Program-made: the position numbers and the translations under genes
In this document: positions 41,752 through 50,934 of the stretch, one piece after another
Layout of the letters: each line of letters begins with the position of its first letter
Numbering within the stretch: position 1 is the first letter of the stretch
Assembly (NCBI RefSeq): GCF_900188395.1
Contig: NZ_FZOB01000003.1
Coordinates: forward strand, 132,418 to 196,417
Source of the DNA: Desulfurobacterium atlanticum
GTDB lineage: Bacteria; Aquificota; Aquificia; Desulfurobacteriales; Desulfurobacteriaceae
Direction: 5' to 3'
Length of the DNA: 64,000 bases
The notes under the pieces: model-generated
The model's input: only the letters and a program-made list of their open reading frames with translations
What the model was told of the DNA's origin: nothing
Database searches by the model: none

Positions 41752-42551
41752 TCGTTTGCCTCTATGAGCTTTTCACACTCGCCTATATTGTTGAATATAA
41801 AGTCAGGTCTTAAATGCGGTTCTATTGTTTCAAGAATATCGGGACTTTTGTACTTTCCTGAAAGAACAAAAACTGTTTTAAATCCAACTGCTTTTTTCCC
41901 TCCTGCAAGGTCTGAGAAGGGGTCATCGCTTACCATAAACACATTTTCCGGATTTTTAATCCCGAGCATTTCAAATGCTTTATCAAAGTATAGCTTTGAC
42001 GGTTTTCCAAAAGATGTGATATTACAGTTTCCTGCATAAGAAAGACAGGTGGCTATTGCACCGACACTGGGGCTTACAAGACCGTCTTTATCAAGGATTA
42101 TTCTGTTCATGTGGTATGAGAAAAGTTTTGCTTTGTTTATTACAAGTGCTGATGTTGCTGTTTTTAACTTTTTAAAATCTACTGCTTTATCCCTGCCAAC
42201 AACTACTGCATCAACCTTGTAGTCATCTTCAACAGCTATTCCGTTTTCTATGAAGAATTCTTTTATTTTTTCTGTTCCAAGAAAATAGATAGACTTTATA
42301 TTTTCCTTTTTCAGAATTTCTACCGCCATAAATGAAGGAGACAGTAGTTTTCCCTCGTTCACATTAAATCCTTTATTTTTAAGTATATTTATAAGTTCAT
42401 AAGGTTTTTCTGTTGAATTGTTTGTAGCAACTATCCACGGAATCCCAAGTTTGTCAAGTTTTTCCGTAAAATCAAGAGCTTCGGGAAAAGGAGTATAGGA
42501 TTTATCTTTAACAAGTGTGCCTTCAAGGTCAAGGAGAAAACCGATTTGCAT
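41748..42551 (-). CDS. HAD-IIA (NagD-like) phosphatase family protein
   Basis: 267 residues. N-terminal motif I is FLLDLEGTLVKD, where the usual second Asp of DxDGT is Glu; motif II WIVATNNST; cap domain; then ITSFGKPSKLYFDKAFEMLG and motif IV MVSDDPFSDLAGGKKAVGF. These fit HAD-IIA (NagD/LHPP-like) phosphatases. The Glu at the acid/base position may slow turnover or change the reaction. It follows fliN after 14 bases, so it is probably at the tail of the fliGMN transcript. Substrate unknown. Confidence 0.83.
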   Translation of the reverse strand: MQIGFLLDLEGTLVKDKSYTPFPEALDFTEKLDKLGIPWIVATNNSTEKPYELINILKNKGFNVNEGKLLSPSFMAVEILKKENIKSIYFLGTEKIKEFFIENGIAVEDDYKVDAVVVGRDKAVDFKKLKTATSALVINKAKLFSYHMNRIILDKDGLVSPSVGAIATCLSYAGNCNITSFGKPSKLYFDKAFEMLGIKNPENVFMVSDDPFSDLAGGKKAVGFKTVFVLSGKYKSPDILETIEPHLRPDFIFNNIGECEKLIEANE

Positions 42552-42565
42552 AAACTCCTCCGTTG

Positions 42566-43060
42566 TTAATAGTCCTCTATTAACTTTATTCTTTCTTCGG
42601 GGGTTATAATCTGTGTTATTTTTATTCCATACTGGTCTTCAACTATATAAAGCTCTCCTTTAGCAATAAGTTTTCCGTTTACTTTTATGTCAACAGGTTC
42701 ACTTATATATCTGTCAAGTTCAACGATACTGTTAGGGTGAAGGTTAAGAATCTCTTCTAGTTTCATCTCTGTGCTGCCTATTTCAACCGATATTTCTACA
42801 GGGATGTCTGCAAGCAGTTCCATCTTTTCAAGTTCAGGACAGGCTACTGCCTGACTGCTTTTTTCCTCTTCAAACGCTTTTGACCAATCATCCATAATGT
42901 CAGCAGGAGTTTCTTCTTCATTTCCTTTTTCTTCAGGTTTATTCTCTTCCTGCTGGTTTAAAGCCTGCTCCCATTCTTTTGCAAGTTCTTCTTGTGAAGG
43001 TTCACTGCTGTTTATCTCTTGATTTTCCTGATTCTGTTGGTTTTGATCTTTCTCTGCCAT
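42566..43060 (-). CDS. fliN: Flagellar motor switch protein FliN
   Basis: 164 residues from the ATG at 43060, with a GAGAGGGA site. The first 80 residues are low-complexity and rich in Gln, Asn and Glu. The C-terminal SpoA domain is typical: LLADIPVEISVEIGSTEMKLEEILNLHPNSIVELDRYISEPVDIKVNGKLIAKGELYIVEDQYGIKIT. It forms the bottom of the C-ring. It overlaps fliM by 59 bases, which suggests translational coupling. Confidence 0.92.
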   Translation of the reverse strand: MAEKDQNQQNQENQEINSSEPSQEELAKEWEQALNQQEENKPEEKGNEEETPADIMDDWSKAFEEEKSSQAVACPELEKMELLADIPVEISVEIGSTEMKLEEILNLHPNSIVELDRYISEPVDIKVNGKLIAKGELYIVEDQYGIKITQIITPEERIKLIEDY

Positions 43061-44018
43061 TATCGTCCCTCTCAAAAGCTATCTCTTTTATAAGAGCTGC
43101 ATATTTATCTCTCATTTTACCCATTTTTGCTTTAAATTTTGGTTTGTCTTCAACATAAACAAGTAGCAGGTCGTCCTTTCTTGTTGAAAGCTGTATCTCA
43201 TCACCAACTTTCCAGTTTATAAGGTCTTTGACTTTTATTCTTTTTCTTTCAAGTTCAAGGTGTATTGAAAGATTTAGATGTTCAATTTTTTTGATAAGTT
43301 CTTTGTCCCATATAGGGTCTTTTTTTGTAAATCCTGTTTCTGAAAATATCATCTCTTTTATAGGAAGGAATAGATCTTGAGGAAAGCAGAAGAAAAATGG
43401 AGCTTCATATCCTTCAATATCCATATTACATTGAACAACTATAACTTTATCGTTTGGTGAAACTATTCGTGCAAGAGTGGGATTTAATTCTATAGATTTC
43501 AATTTTACTTCTACAGGGTAAAAGCCTTTCCATATATCTTCAAATGAAGATAGGGCGATTTCAACAAAGTCGCTTATGATTCTTGTTTCAAGCCTTGTAA
43601 AATCCCTCCCTTCCACTTTAAACGGTTTTGCTGGGCCGCCAAACATAACACTTATAATTACAAAAACAAGTCTTGAGTCAAGAACGAAAAGGAAGTTTTC
43701 TTTTAATGGTTTCATGGAGACAATGCTGTAACTTGATGGAAGTGGGATTTTGGACATGAAATTTTCAAATTTGGTTATATAAATACTGTCTTTATTTACC
43801 ATTGAAATTCTTGGCACCAACCCTCTTATTCTTTCACTAAACACCTTTATCCATCTTTCAAAAATTATTTCAAGACCGGGAATGTCTCCCTTTTTTATAT
43901 GTTCCAGCTCAGAAAAATCAAAAGGCCTTATCTTTTCTTCCTGCGTCTTAGTTTCTGTACTTTTGTCTTCTCCAAGTAAAGCATCTATTTCATCTTGAGA
44001 AAGAAAATCTTCTGCCAC
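43002..44018 (-). CDS. fliM: Flagellar motor switch protein FliM
   Basis: 338 residues. The N-terminal CheY-P-binding type segment FLSQDEIDALLG is followed by the middle CheC-like domain (FDFSELEHIKKGDIPGLEIIFERW, VFVIISVMFGGPAKPF, RDFTRLETRIISDFV) and a C-terminal SpoA domain (LNLSIHLELERKRIKVKDLINWKVGDEIQLS). It links FliG and FliN in the rotor switch. A CheY-binding motif implies chemotactic control of rotation. Confidence 0.95.
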   Translation of the reverse strand: MAEDFLSQDEIDALLGEDKSTETKTQEEKIRPFDFSELEHIKKGDIPGLEIIFERWIKVFSERIRGLVPRISMVNKDSIYITKFENFMSKIPLPSSYSIVSMKPLKENFLFVLDSRLVFVIISVMFGGPAKPFKVEGRDFTRLETRIISDFVEIALSSFEDIWKGFYPVEVKLKSIELNPTLARIVSPNDKVIVVQCNMDIEGYEAPFFFCFPQDLFLPIKEMIFSETGFTKKDPIWDKELIKKIEHLNLSIHLELERKRIKVKDLINWKVGDEIQLSTRKDDLLLVYVEDKPKFKAKMGKMRDKYAALIKEIAFERDDNGRERSKPTESGKSRDKQQ

Positions 44019-44034
44019 ATTTCCTCCGTTCTAC

Positions 44035-45084
44035 CTATAACATCTCTTCACTACCACCTATATCTATTTTACCCTCTGCTGCAAGCTGTTTTATGACCAT
44101 AATAATTTTCTTCCGTGCTTTTTCAACATCAGATTTTCTAACAGGTCCAAGGGCTTCCATATCTTCCATAAGCATCTGAGCGGCACGTTTTGACATGTTT
44201 GAAAGGAATTTATTAACAATTTCTTCCGGTGCTCCTTTTAATGCAAGTATAAGATCATTTTTGTCAACAGCTTTGAGAATTTCAATAATGGCTCTATTAT
44301 CAAGTTTAAGTATATCTTCAAACTTAAACATTCTTTCTTCTATTGAATCTGCAAGACTTTCGTTTTCTTTTCGTATGTCTTCAAGTATTTCAGTCGCAAG
44401 CTCTTTAGGGAGAGCGTTTACTATTTCAGCTGCTATATCTACTCCACTCAAGGTTTGTTCTTTTCCAGCTCCCACAGTTACTAACTCCTCTTCAAGAGCT
44501 TCAGTTACAAGTTTTAAAGTGTTTGTTGATATCTTTTCAAGAGTTGCAAGACGCTTGATAACTTCATCTCTAACGTTGGTTACTCCAAGTCTTTTTGGAA
44601 GATATTGAATTACCTCTGCTGCTTTTTGAGGTTTAAGTTGTGAAAGGACGATGGCTATAATTTGAGGGTGTTCTTTTTCTATTAACTTTGCTATGAATTT
44701 TGCGTCAAGCTTTTCAAGTTCCTTGAACACCATTTTCTTATTTTCTGCAAACATTGTACTTTCAAGAAGCTCTTTGTATTTTTCTGGAGGAAGTGCCTTT
44801 TCAAGAAGTTTTCGTAAGTTATCCGGGGCAACCTTAAGAGGAGCAAGTTGAGTTAATTTTCCATAAGCTTCTTCAAGTACGAGCTTAACCATTTCTTTGT
44901 TTACTGTGCCAAGTGAAAACATTGCTTTTACAAGCTTTTCTATTTCATGTTCTTTTAATTTTTTTAAAACATTTGCCGCTTCTTCTTCAGGTAATGTTAA
45001 AATAAGGATAGCTGCTTTTTGGGTTCCTGTAATTCTACCTGTTGATTTAACTTCTTCAGGTTTAGTTTGGGTGTTTTCAGCCAT
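44035..45084 (-). CDS. fliG: Flagellar motor switch protein FliG
   Basis: 349 residues. N-terminal TGTQKAAILILTLPEEEAANVLKKL, middle domain EHPQIIAIVLSQLKPQKAAEVIQYLPKRL with the EHPQ motif, and C-terminal torque-generating helix region FEDILKLDNRAIIEILKAVDKNDLILALKGAPEEIVNKFLSNMSKRAAQMLMEDMEALGPVR. It interacts with the stator MotA. First gene of the fliG-fliM-fliN set, preceded by a TGGTATAAT-type promoter. Confidence 0.96.
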   Translation of the reverse strand: MAENTQTKPEEVKSTGRITGTQKAAILILTLPEEEAANVLKKLKEHEIEKLVKAMFSLGTVNKEMVKLVLEEAYGKLTQLAPLKVAPDNLRKLLEKALPPEKYKELLESTMFAENKKMVFKELEKLDAKFIAKLIEKEHPQIIAIVLSQLKPQKAAEVIQYLPKRLGVTNVRDEVIKRLATLEKISTNTLKLVTEALEEELVTVGAGKEQTLSGVDIAAEIVNALPKELATEILEDIRKENESLADSIEERMFKFEDILKLDNRAIIEILKAVDKNDLILALKGAPEEIVNKFLSNMSKRAAQMLMEDMEALGPVRKSDVEKARKKIIMVIKQLAAEGKIDIGGSEEML

Positions 45085-45117
45085 AATTCACCTGTTTTTC
45101 TGCTTTTGATTTCGAAC

Positions 45118-45158
45118 ATTATACCAGTTTTTGCGTATTGGATGTAAAAGAGTATTAT
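45118..45158. promoter_or_regulatory. Divergent promoters between fliG and the helicase gene
   Basis: On the minus strand an extended -10 (TGGTATAAT, with TATAAT at 45123-45118) serves fliG. On the plus strand TTGCGT (45131-45136) and TATTAT (45153-45158), 16 bases apart, could serve the helicase-reverse gyrase run. Confidence 0.4.
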
Positions 45159-45196
45159 AGTTTAGCACTTTATTTTTTGTTAGGAGAGAGGTAACT

Positions 45197-47365
45197 ATGC
45201 CTATACTGATATCAGGAGTTGTTTCAGAAAAGAGATTATTACGGGAACTTAAAAAGCTTGGTTTAACAAAGCATGATGTAAGAAAGTTTTATTTTGCCAA
45301 TACAAGTGCTCTTGTTTATTTGAAAGATGAATCCATGTGTAAAGTATATGAGGATCTTGTGCCGGATGAAAAAACGGAAGAGGAGATAAAAGCTGTTCAC
45401 CAGTATGTTGAAAAATTTAAATATTTGATTGATGTTGAACGTTTGGCTGAGATGGAGTTTCAAGAGGAAGAGATCCGAAGACTTTCAGGAAGAGAGAGAG
45501 AGCTTCTTGGAAGGGCGATACTTGACCTTAAAGGTTCAAAAGCTGGTATGAAGTTTCATCTTCATCTTGTTAGATTCTGGAGAGAAAAACCTATTGAAAC
45601 AGAGATAGGTACAGGAGATATTGTACTTGTTAGCAGGGGAAATCCTCTTAAAAGTGATCTTCTTGCAACTGTTTTAAGAGTAACAGAAAAAACTGTTCTT
45701 GTCGCTTTTGATAATAAACCTCCTCAGTGGGTTTTTAAAAAAGGTGTTCGTATAGACCTTTATGTGAACGATATAACATTTAAAAGAATGGAAGAGAACC
45801 TTGAAGAGGTTAGACACGCTTCTGGAAGGAAAAGAGAATTAAGAAATATTATATTAGATCTTCTTTCTCCTTCTCCTGCAGGGAAGGAAAGTTTTACTCC
45901 CATTGATAGAAGATTGAATGAATCTCAAAAAACTGCCGTTTCAAGGAGCCTTGCCTCTCCCGATTTTTATCTTATTCATGGACCGCCGGGAACGGGAAAA
46001 ACAAGTACGGTTACAGAACTTATAGTTCAGCTTGTTAAAAGGGGAAATAAAGTCCTTGCGACGGCGGATTCAAATATTGCAGCGGATAATCTGCTTTTTA
46101 ATTTATCAAAGCATAAAGGTTTGAAACTTGTGAGAATTGGACATCCTGCAAGAGTGCTTGAGGAGCTTGAGAAGTTTTCAATATTTGCACTTTTTGAAGA
46201 GCATGAGAAAAGCAAAATTATCAGGGAAGGCTGGGAGAAGGTAAGAGAGCTTATAGAAAAAAGGGAGCAGTATCTTAAACCTGTGCCGTCTCTCAGAAGA
46301 GGGATGAGTGATGAGGAGATAATTCATCTTGGCAAGAAAGGAAAATCTTTTAGGGGAGTGCCTGCAAAGAAAATTAAATCAATGGCTAACTGGCTTCTTG
46401 CAAATTATGAGATAGATATACGAATCAATGCCCTTAAGGAGATGGAAAAGCATCTATTTAATGAAATAATTGCAGATGCAGATGTTGTTGTTTCAACCAA
46501 CTCAATGGTAAAGTCAGAACTTCTTGAAGGTTTTGAATTTGATGTTGCAGTAATTGATGAAGGTAGCCAGCAGGTGGAACCTTCAACACTTATTCCTATA
46601 ATGAGAGCTAAAAGGTTTTTTATTGCAGGAGATCATAAGCAGCTTCCTCCAACAGTTACAAGTGAAGAGGCGAAAGAGCTTGAAAGAACGCTTTTTGAGA
46701 GGTTGATTCAGTCTCATAAAAATCTATCCTCTATGTTAACTGTTCAGTATAGAATGAATGAAAAGATTATGAGGTTTCCTTCTGAAGAGTTTTATGACGG
46801 AAAACTTGTGGCTGATGAAAGTGTGAAAAATCACACTCTTGCTGATTTTGAGCTTGATTCCCCTCCTGGAAGTTATAAAGATATTCTTGATGTTGCTCAA
46901 CCTGTTGTATTTGCTGATACATCAAATATAAACGCTTTTGAATTTAAACCTTCTGGAAGTACTTCTTATGAGAACTATGAAGAAGCGATTATCTGCGTAA
47001 AACTTGTTTCAGCGCTGCTTAATATGGGACTTGATAGAAAAGATATAGGAGTAATTACACCTTATGCTAATCAGGTTAAATTGATAAAGGAACTTCTAAC
47101 AGAGAGAGAAATTAAGGTTGAGGTTAATTCTGTTGATGGATTTCAAGGAAGAGAAAAGGAAGTGATAATCATCTCTTTCGTTAGGTCAAATGAGGAAGGA
47201 GAGATAGGCTTTTTAAAGGATGTGAGAAGGCTTAATGTTGCTATTACACGGCCAAAAAGAAAACTTATAGCTATAGGTAACAGTAAAACGCTTTCAACAT
47301 TTCCTGTTTACAGGCGATTTTTAGACTACGTTAAAAAAGAAGGTAATTTTGTTGTTCTTGATTAA
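45197..47365 (+). CDS. SF1B DNA/RNA helicase (UPF1/IGHMBP2/Dna2-like)
   Basis: 722 residues. An N-terminal regulatory region with a beta-barrel-like segment (GDIVLVSRGNPLKSDLLATVLRVTEKTVLVAF) precedes the helicase core. Walker A is LIHGPPGTGKTSTVTELIVQL. Other motifs are ADSNIAADNLLFNL, the DEGSQQ Walker B type, FIAGDHKQLPPTV, LTVQYRMNEKIMRFPSEEFYDG and VNSVDGFQGREKEVIIISFVRSN...RRLNVAITRPKRKL. It probably unwinds nucleic acid 5' to 3'. Its stop (TAATG) overlaps an in-frame ATG of the next gene, reverse gyrase, suggesting linked expression. Confidence 0.9.
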   Translation: MPILISGVVSEKRLLRELKKLGLTKHDVRKFYFANTSALVYLKDESMCKVYEDLVPDEKTEEEIKAVHQYVEKFKYLIDVERLAEMEFQEEEIRRLSGRERELLGRAILDLKGSKAGMKFHLHLVRFWREKPIETEIGTGDIVLVSRGNPLKSDLLATVLRVTEKTVLVAFDNKPPQWVFKKGVRIDLYVNDITFKRMEENLEEVRHASGRKRELRNIILDLLSPSPAGKESFTPIDRRLNESQKTAVSRSLASPDFYLIHGPPGTGKTSTVTELIVQLVKRGNKVLATADSNIAADNLLFNLSKHKGLKLVRIGHPARVLEELEKFSIFALFEEHEKSKIIREGWEKVRELIEKREQYLKPVPSLRRGMSDEEIIHLGKKGKSFRGVPAKKIKSMANWLLANYEIDIRINALKEMEKHLFNEIIADADVVVSTNSMVKSELLEGFEFDVAVIDEGSQQVEPSTLIPIMRAKRFFIAGDHKQLPPTVTSEEAKELERTLFERLIQSHKNLSSMLTVQYRMNEKIMRFPSEEFYDGKLVADESVKNHTLADFELDSPPGSYKDILDVAQPVVFADTSNINAFEFKPSGSTSYENYEEAIICVKLVSALLNMGLDRKDIGVITPYANQVKLIKELLTEREIKVEVNSVDGFQGREKEVIIISFVRSNEEGEIGFLKDVRRLNVAITRPKRKLIAIGNSKTLSTFPVYRRFLDYVKKEGNFVVLD

Positions 47366-47376
47366 TGGAGGGAAGT

Positions 47377-50300
47377 GTGAAGATAGCGTATTTTAGAAGG
47401 ATGTGTCCTAACTGTGGAGGCATTATTGGAGATGATAGATTGTCTCTTGGCCTTGTATGTGAGAAGTGTCTTCCAGATGCAGAGAAAGAGATTACTATTA
47501 GGGAACTTTGCTCCATCTTAAAAAAGAAATCTAATGAAATCAAAAAACTTTGTGATGTGGAAAGCTTTGTTAATGAATTTCAAGAATTTTTTAAAGAGAA
47601 AACTGGCTTTTCTCCATGGTCTCTACAGATTGTATGGGCTAAAAGAGTTGCCCTTGGCCGCTCTTTTTCCCTGATAGCTCCAACAGGAATAGGTAAAACC
47701 ACATGGGGTATAGTAGCATCTGCATTTCTTGAAGGTAGATCTTATATAGTTGTCCCGACTAAAATTCTTGTAGAGCAGATATTTGAAAGAGTTTCTGCTA
47801 TTACTGACAAAAATGTTCTTGCATATACAGGGAAAAAGAGAGAAAAAGAGAAAATTTTTCAAGGAGAGTTTGATGTTTTAATAACTACTACAAATTTTCT
47901 CTATAGAAATTATGAAAAGATTCCTTCCAATTTCAAATTCATTTTTATTGACGATGTTGATTCTGTTTTAAAAAGTGGAAAGAATATAGATAAAATTTTA
48001 AAAGTTGCAGGATTTTCAGATGATGCTATTTCTACTGCTCTTGAAGTTATAACTCTTAAAAGTAAACTGGCATCTGTTAAAGATGAAAAGATAAGGGAAA
48101 GACTTTTAAAAAAAATAGCTTTCCTTGAAAAGAAGCTTGATTCTTTAAAAAAAAGAGTTGATACTGTTCTTGTCGTTTCTTCCGCAACATCTTCTCCAAA
48201 ATCAAAACGAGTAAAGCTTTTCCGTGAACTTCTTGATTTTGAAGTTGGAAAAGTTTCAACAACTCTCAGGAATGTTGAAGATGTAGTTGTTTTGCCAGAA
48301 AAAGATATTTTAGAAGAAGGAATTAATTTTATTAAAAAATATGGAAAAGGAGTTTTTGTCTTTATAACTGAAGTGTGGGGGAAAGAGTTTGTTAATAATG
48401 TTGTTGATCTTTTAAATAGTAATGGCATTAGGGCTGTTTCTTATGAAAATTTTTCTGTTGAAAACTATGATGATTTCAGGAAAGGTAAAATAGAAGCTGT
48501 AGTTGGTATTGCCAGTTATAAGAATCCTCTTGCTCGTGGAATAGATATTCCAGATGCTGTAAGATATGCTGTTTTTCTTGGTGTTCCAGGGATGAAATTT
48601 TTGGTGGATTTCTCTCTCGCACCACAAAAGCTTTTTTCCATTATTCTTGCCTGTCGTGAATTCCTTGATGCTGAGAAAGTGGTTTTTTATTTAAATTACT
48701 TAAGAAAGTATAGATTTATGAAGGAAGAGGAGGTGGAAAAATATCCTGCATTAAAGAGCAAGCTGGAAGAGATATCCACTTATCTAAAAGAGAAGTTTGC
48801 AGATTCTGAATTTATTAAGAAACTTAAAGAGAGTGATTCTGTTTTTCTTACACAGGAAGATGGAAATTTGTATCTGATAGTGGGAGATGCTGTTGGTTAT
48901 ATTCAGGCTTCTGGCAGGACTTCAAGAATGTTTGCAGGAGGATTAACTAAAGGTGTATCCTTCCTTTTGGTTGATGATTTGAAAGCTTTTAATTCTTTAA
49001 GGAAAAGAGTTTCTATCCTTTATAAGGATATGGAATTTAAAGTATTTGCCAACAAGAAAGGGATAGATTTTGCCAATAGGAAAGGGTTGTCTTTAATAGA
49101 TGAAGAAAGTCTTAAAAAGATTTTTGCTGAAGTTGATAAAGATAGGGAAAGAGTGAAAAGGATTTTGAAAGGTGAACTTGCCTGTGAGAGTCGCGAGCTT
49201 GTTAAAGCAACGCTTGTTGTTGTGGAGTCTCCGCATAAAGCCAGAACTATAGCTTCCTTTTTTGGTACACCTATGAGAAGAAGAATTGGAGATATAGATG
49301 TTTATGAAGTAAGTAGCGGAGATAGACTTTTTGCCATTACAGCTTCAAAGGGACATCTTTTTGATTTATCGGTGAAAGATGGAAGGTGGGGAGTTGTTGA
49401 GGAGAACAGTAGGTTTTTAACCGTTTACGATACCATTAAAAGGTGTTCTGTCTGTGGATATCAAACTGTAGAAGGATTCTGTCCGAAATGTAAAAAGAAT
49501 GCTGATATTGACAGAAAAGAGACAGTAGAAGCTTTGAGAGATACTGCTATAGAGATTGATGAGATATTTGTTGCTTCAGACCCTGATACTGAAGGAGAGA
49601 AAATAGCGTGGGATGTTGGGATAAACTTAAAACCTCTGCATAGAAATGTGAAAAGAGCGGAATTTCATGAAATAACTCCGAAAGCGTTTATAACTGCTGT
49701 TAATAATCCGAGAAATGTTGATATAAATCTTGTTAAAGCTCAGCTTGTAAGGAGAGTTGCTGATAGATGGGTAGGTTTTTCTTTAAGTCAAAATTTACAG
49801 AAATTTTTTGGAAAAAAATGGCTTTCGGCAGGGAGAGTTCAAACTCCAGTTCTTGGATGGGTTATAGAAAGAGCTGATAAAAGTAAGGAAAAGAAGAAGA
49901 AGATTCTGTTAGTTCATACAGATATTCTTTCAATTACTTTTGAGAAAGTAAAGGAGATTTTTGACGGCGAGCATTATTTAAAGTTTAAACTTATTGAGAG
50001 AGGAATTGAAGAAAAGAATCCATTTCCTCCGTTTAACACAGGAGAACTGATAAAGGCAGCTTCCTATGAACTTAATTTTTCTGCTGATGAAACTATGAAT
50101 CTTGCTCAGGAACTTTTTGAGCTTGGTTTTATTACTTACCATCGGACCGATTCTATAAGGGTGTCCTCTGCCGGAATATCTGTGGCGAAAGAATATATAT
50201 GTAGTAAGTTTGGTGAAGAGTTTTTTAAACCGAGAGTTTGGGGTGAAGGTGGAGCTCATGAGTGTATCAGGCCGGTTAGACCTTTATCTGTTGATGAGAT

Positions 50301-50934
50301 AAGGACATCTCTTATTTTTTCTTCTGTTTCCCTTTCTATAAAACATTTAAAGCTGTATGACCTTATCTTCAGAAGGTTTATGGCATCTCAGATGAGAGCT
50401 TTTGAAGTGAAATATTTTGATTATAAGTTTATCCTTGAGCCTGAGAATCTTGAAAAAGAGGAGAGATTTTATGGAGAAATTGTGAAAAATGGATGGAATT
50501 TGATTCTTCCTGTTATTCTTCCTCAAATTCCCAAAAATTTATTTGAGGAAGGAAAGATAAAAATACAGTTTCTTGAGGTGAAAGAGATACCAGTTGTTTA
50601 TCCATTTACTCAAGGGGAACTTGTTGAGGAGATGAGAGAAAGAGGAATAGGAAGGCCTTCCACCTATGCCAAGATAGTTCAAACTCTTCTTGATAGAAAG
50701 TATGTTGTTGAGAGAGGTAAATTTTTGTATCCAACTTCCCTTGGAAGAAAAGTTTTTCAATATCTTTCTACAAATTTTCCTGATTATGTAAGTGAGGAGT
50801 TTACAAGAGAGCTTGAGAATCTTATGGACAGAGTGGAGAGAGGGGAAGTTGATTATCAAAAAGTAATAAAGGAGCTTAAAGCTGTTCTCAAGTTTGCTGA
50901 GATTATAGCTATGGAGGAAACAGTTGACAGGTAA
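47377..50934 (+). CDS. rgy: Reverse gyrase
   Basis: 1185 residues from GTG 47377, which has GGAGGGA just upstream; an ATG at 47365 has no ribosome site. An N-terminal zinc finger (CPNCGG...CEKC) precedes a helicase-like module with Walker A APTGIGKTTWG (Lys107), FIFIDDVDS and VSSATSSPKSKR, followed by QASGRTSRM. The topoisomerase IA half has a Toprim start LVVVESPHKARTIASFF (about 610), zinc finger CSVCGYQTVEGFCPKC, ASDPDTEGEKIAWDV, SAGRVQTPVLGWV and catalytic Tyr921 in ITYHRTDSIRVSSAG. It adds positive supercoils and is a marker of hyperthermophiles and some thermophiles. Confidence 0.97.
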   Translation: MKIAYFRRMCPNCGGIIGDDRLSLGLVCEKCLPDAEKEITIRELCSILKKKSNEIKKLCDVESFVNEFQEFFKEKTGFSPWSLQIVWAKRVALGRSFSLIAPTGIGKTTWGIVASAFLEGRSYIVVPTKILVEQIFERVSAITDKNVLAYTGKKREKEKIFQGEFDVLITTTNFLYRNYEKIPSNFKFIFIDDVDSVLKSGKNIDKILKVAGFSDDAISTALEVITLKSKLASVKDEKIRERLLKKIAFLEKKLDSLKKRVDTVLVVSSATSSPKSKRVKLFRELLDFEVGKVSTTLRNVEDVVVLPEKDILEEGINFIKKYGKGVFVFITEVWGKEFVNNVVDLLNSNGIRAVSYENFSVENYDDFRKGKIEAVVGIASYKNPLARGIDIPDAVRYAVFLGVPGMKFLVDFSLAPQKLFSIILACREFLDAEKVVFYLNYLRKYRFMKEEEVEKYPALKSKLEEISTYLKEKFADSEFIKKLKESDSVFLTQEDGNLYLIVGDAVGYIQASGRTSRMFAGGLTKGVSFLLVDDLKAFNSLRKRVSILYKDMEFKVFANKKGIDFANRKGLSLIDEESLKKIFAEVDKDRERVKRILKGELACESRELVKATLVVVESPHKARTIASFFGTPMRRRIGDIDVYEVSSGDRLFAITASKGHLFDLSVKDGRWGVVEENSRFLTVYDTIKRCSVCGYQTVEGFCPKCKKNADIDRKETVEALRDTAIEIDEIFVASDPDTEGEKIAWDVGINLKPLHRNVKRAEFHEITPKAFITAVNNPRNVDINLVKAQLVRRVADRWVGFSLSQNLQKFFGKKWLSAGRVQTPVLGWVIERADKSKEKKKKILLVHTDILSITFEKVKEIFDGEHYLKFKLIERGIEEKNPFPPFNTGELIKAASYELNFSADETMNLAQELFELGFITYHRTDSIRVSSAGISVAKEYICSKFGEEFFKPRVWGEGGAHECIRPVRPLSVDEIRTSLIFSSVSLSIKHLKLYDLIFRRFMASQMRAFEVKYFDYKFILEPENLEKEERFYGEIVKNGWNLILPVILPQIPKNLFEEGKIKIQFLEVKEIPVVYPFTQGELVEEMRERGIGRPSTYAKIVQTLLDRKYVVERGKFLYPTSLGRKVFQYLSTNFPDYVSEEFTRELENLMDRVERGEVDYQKVIKELKAVLKFAEIIAMEETVDR

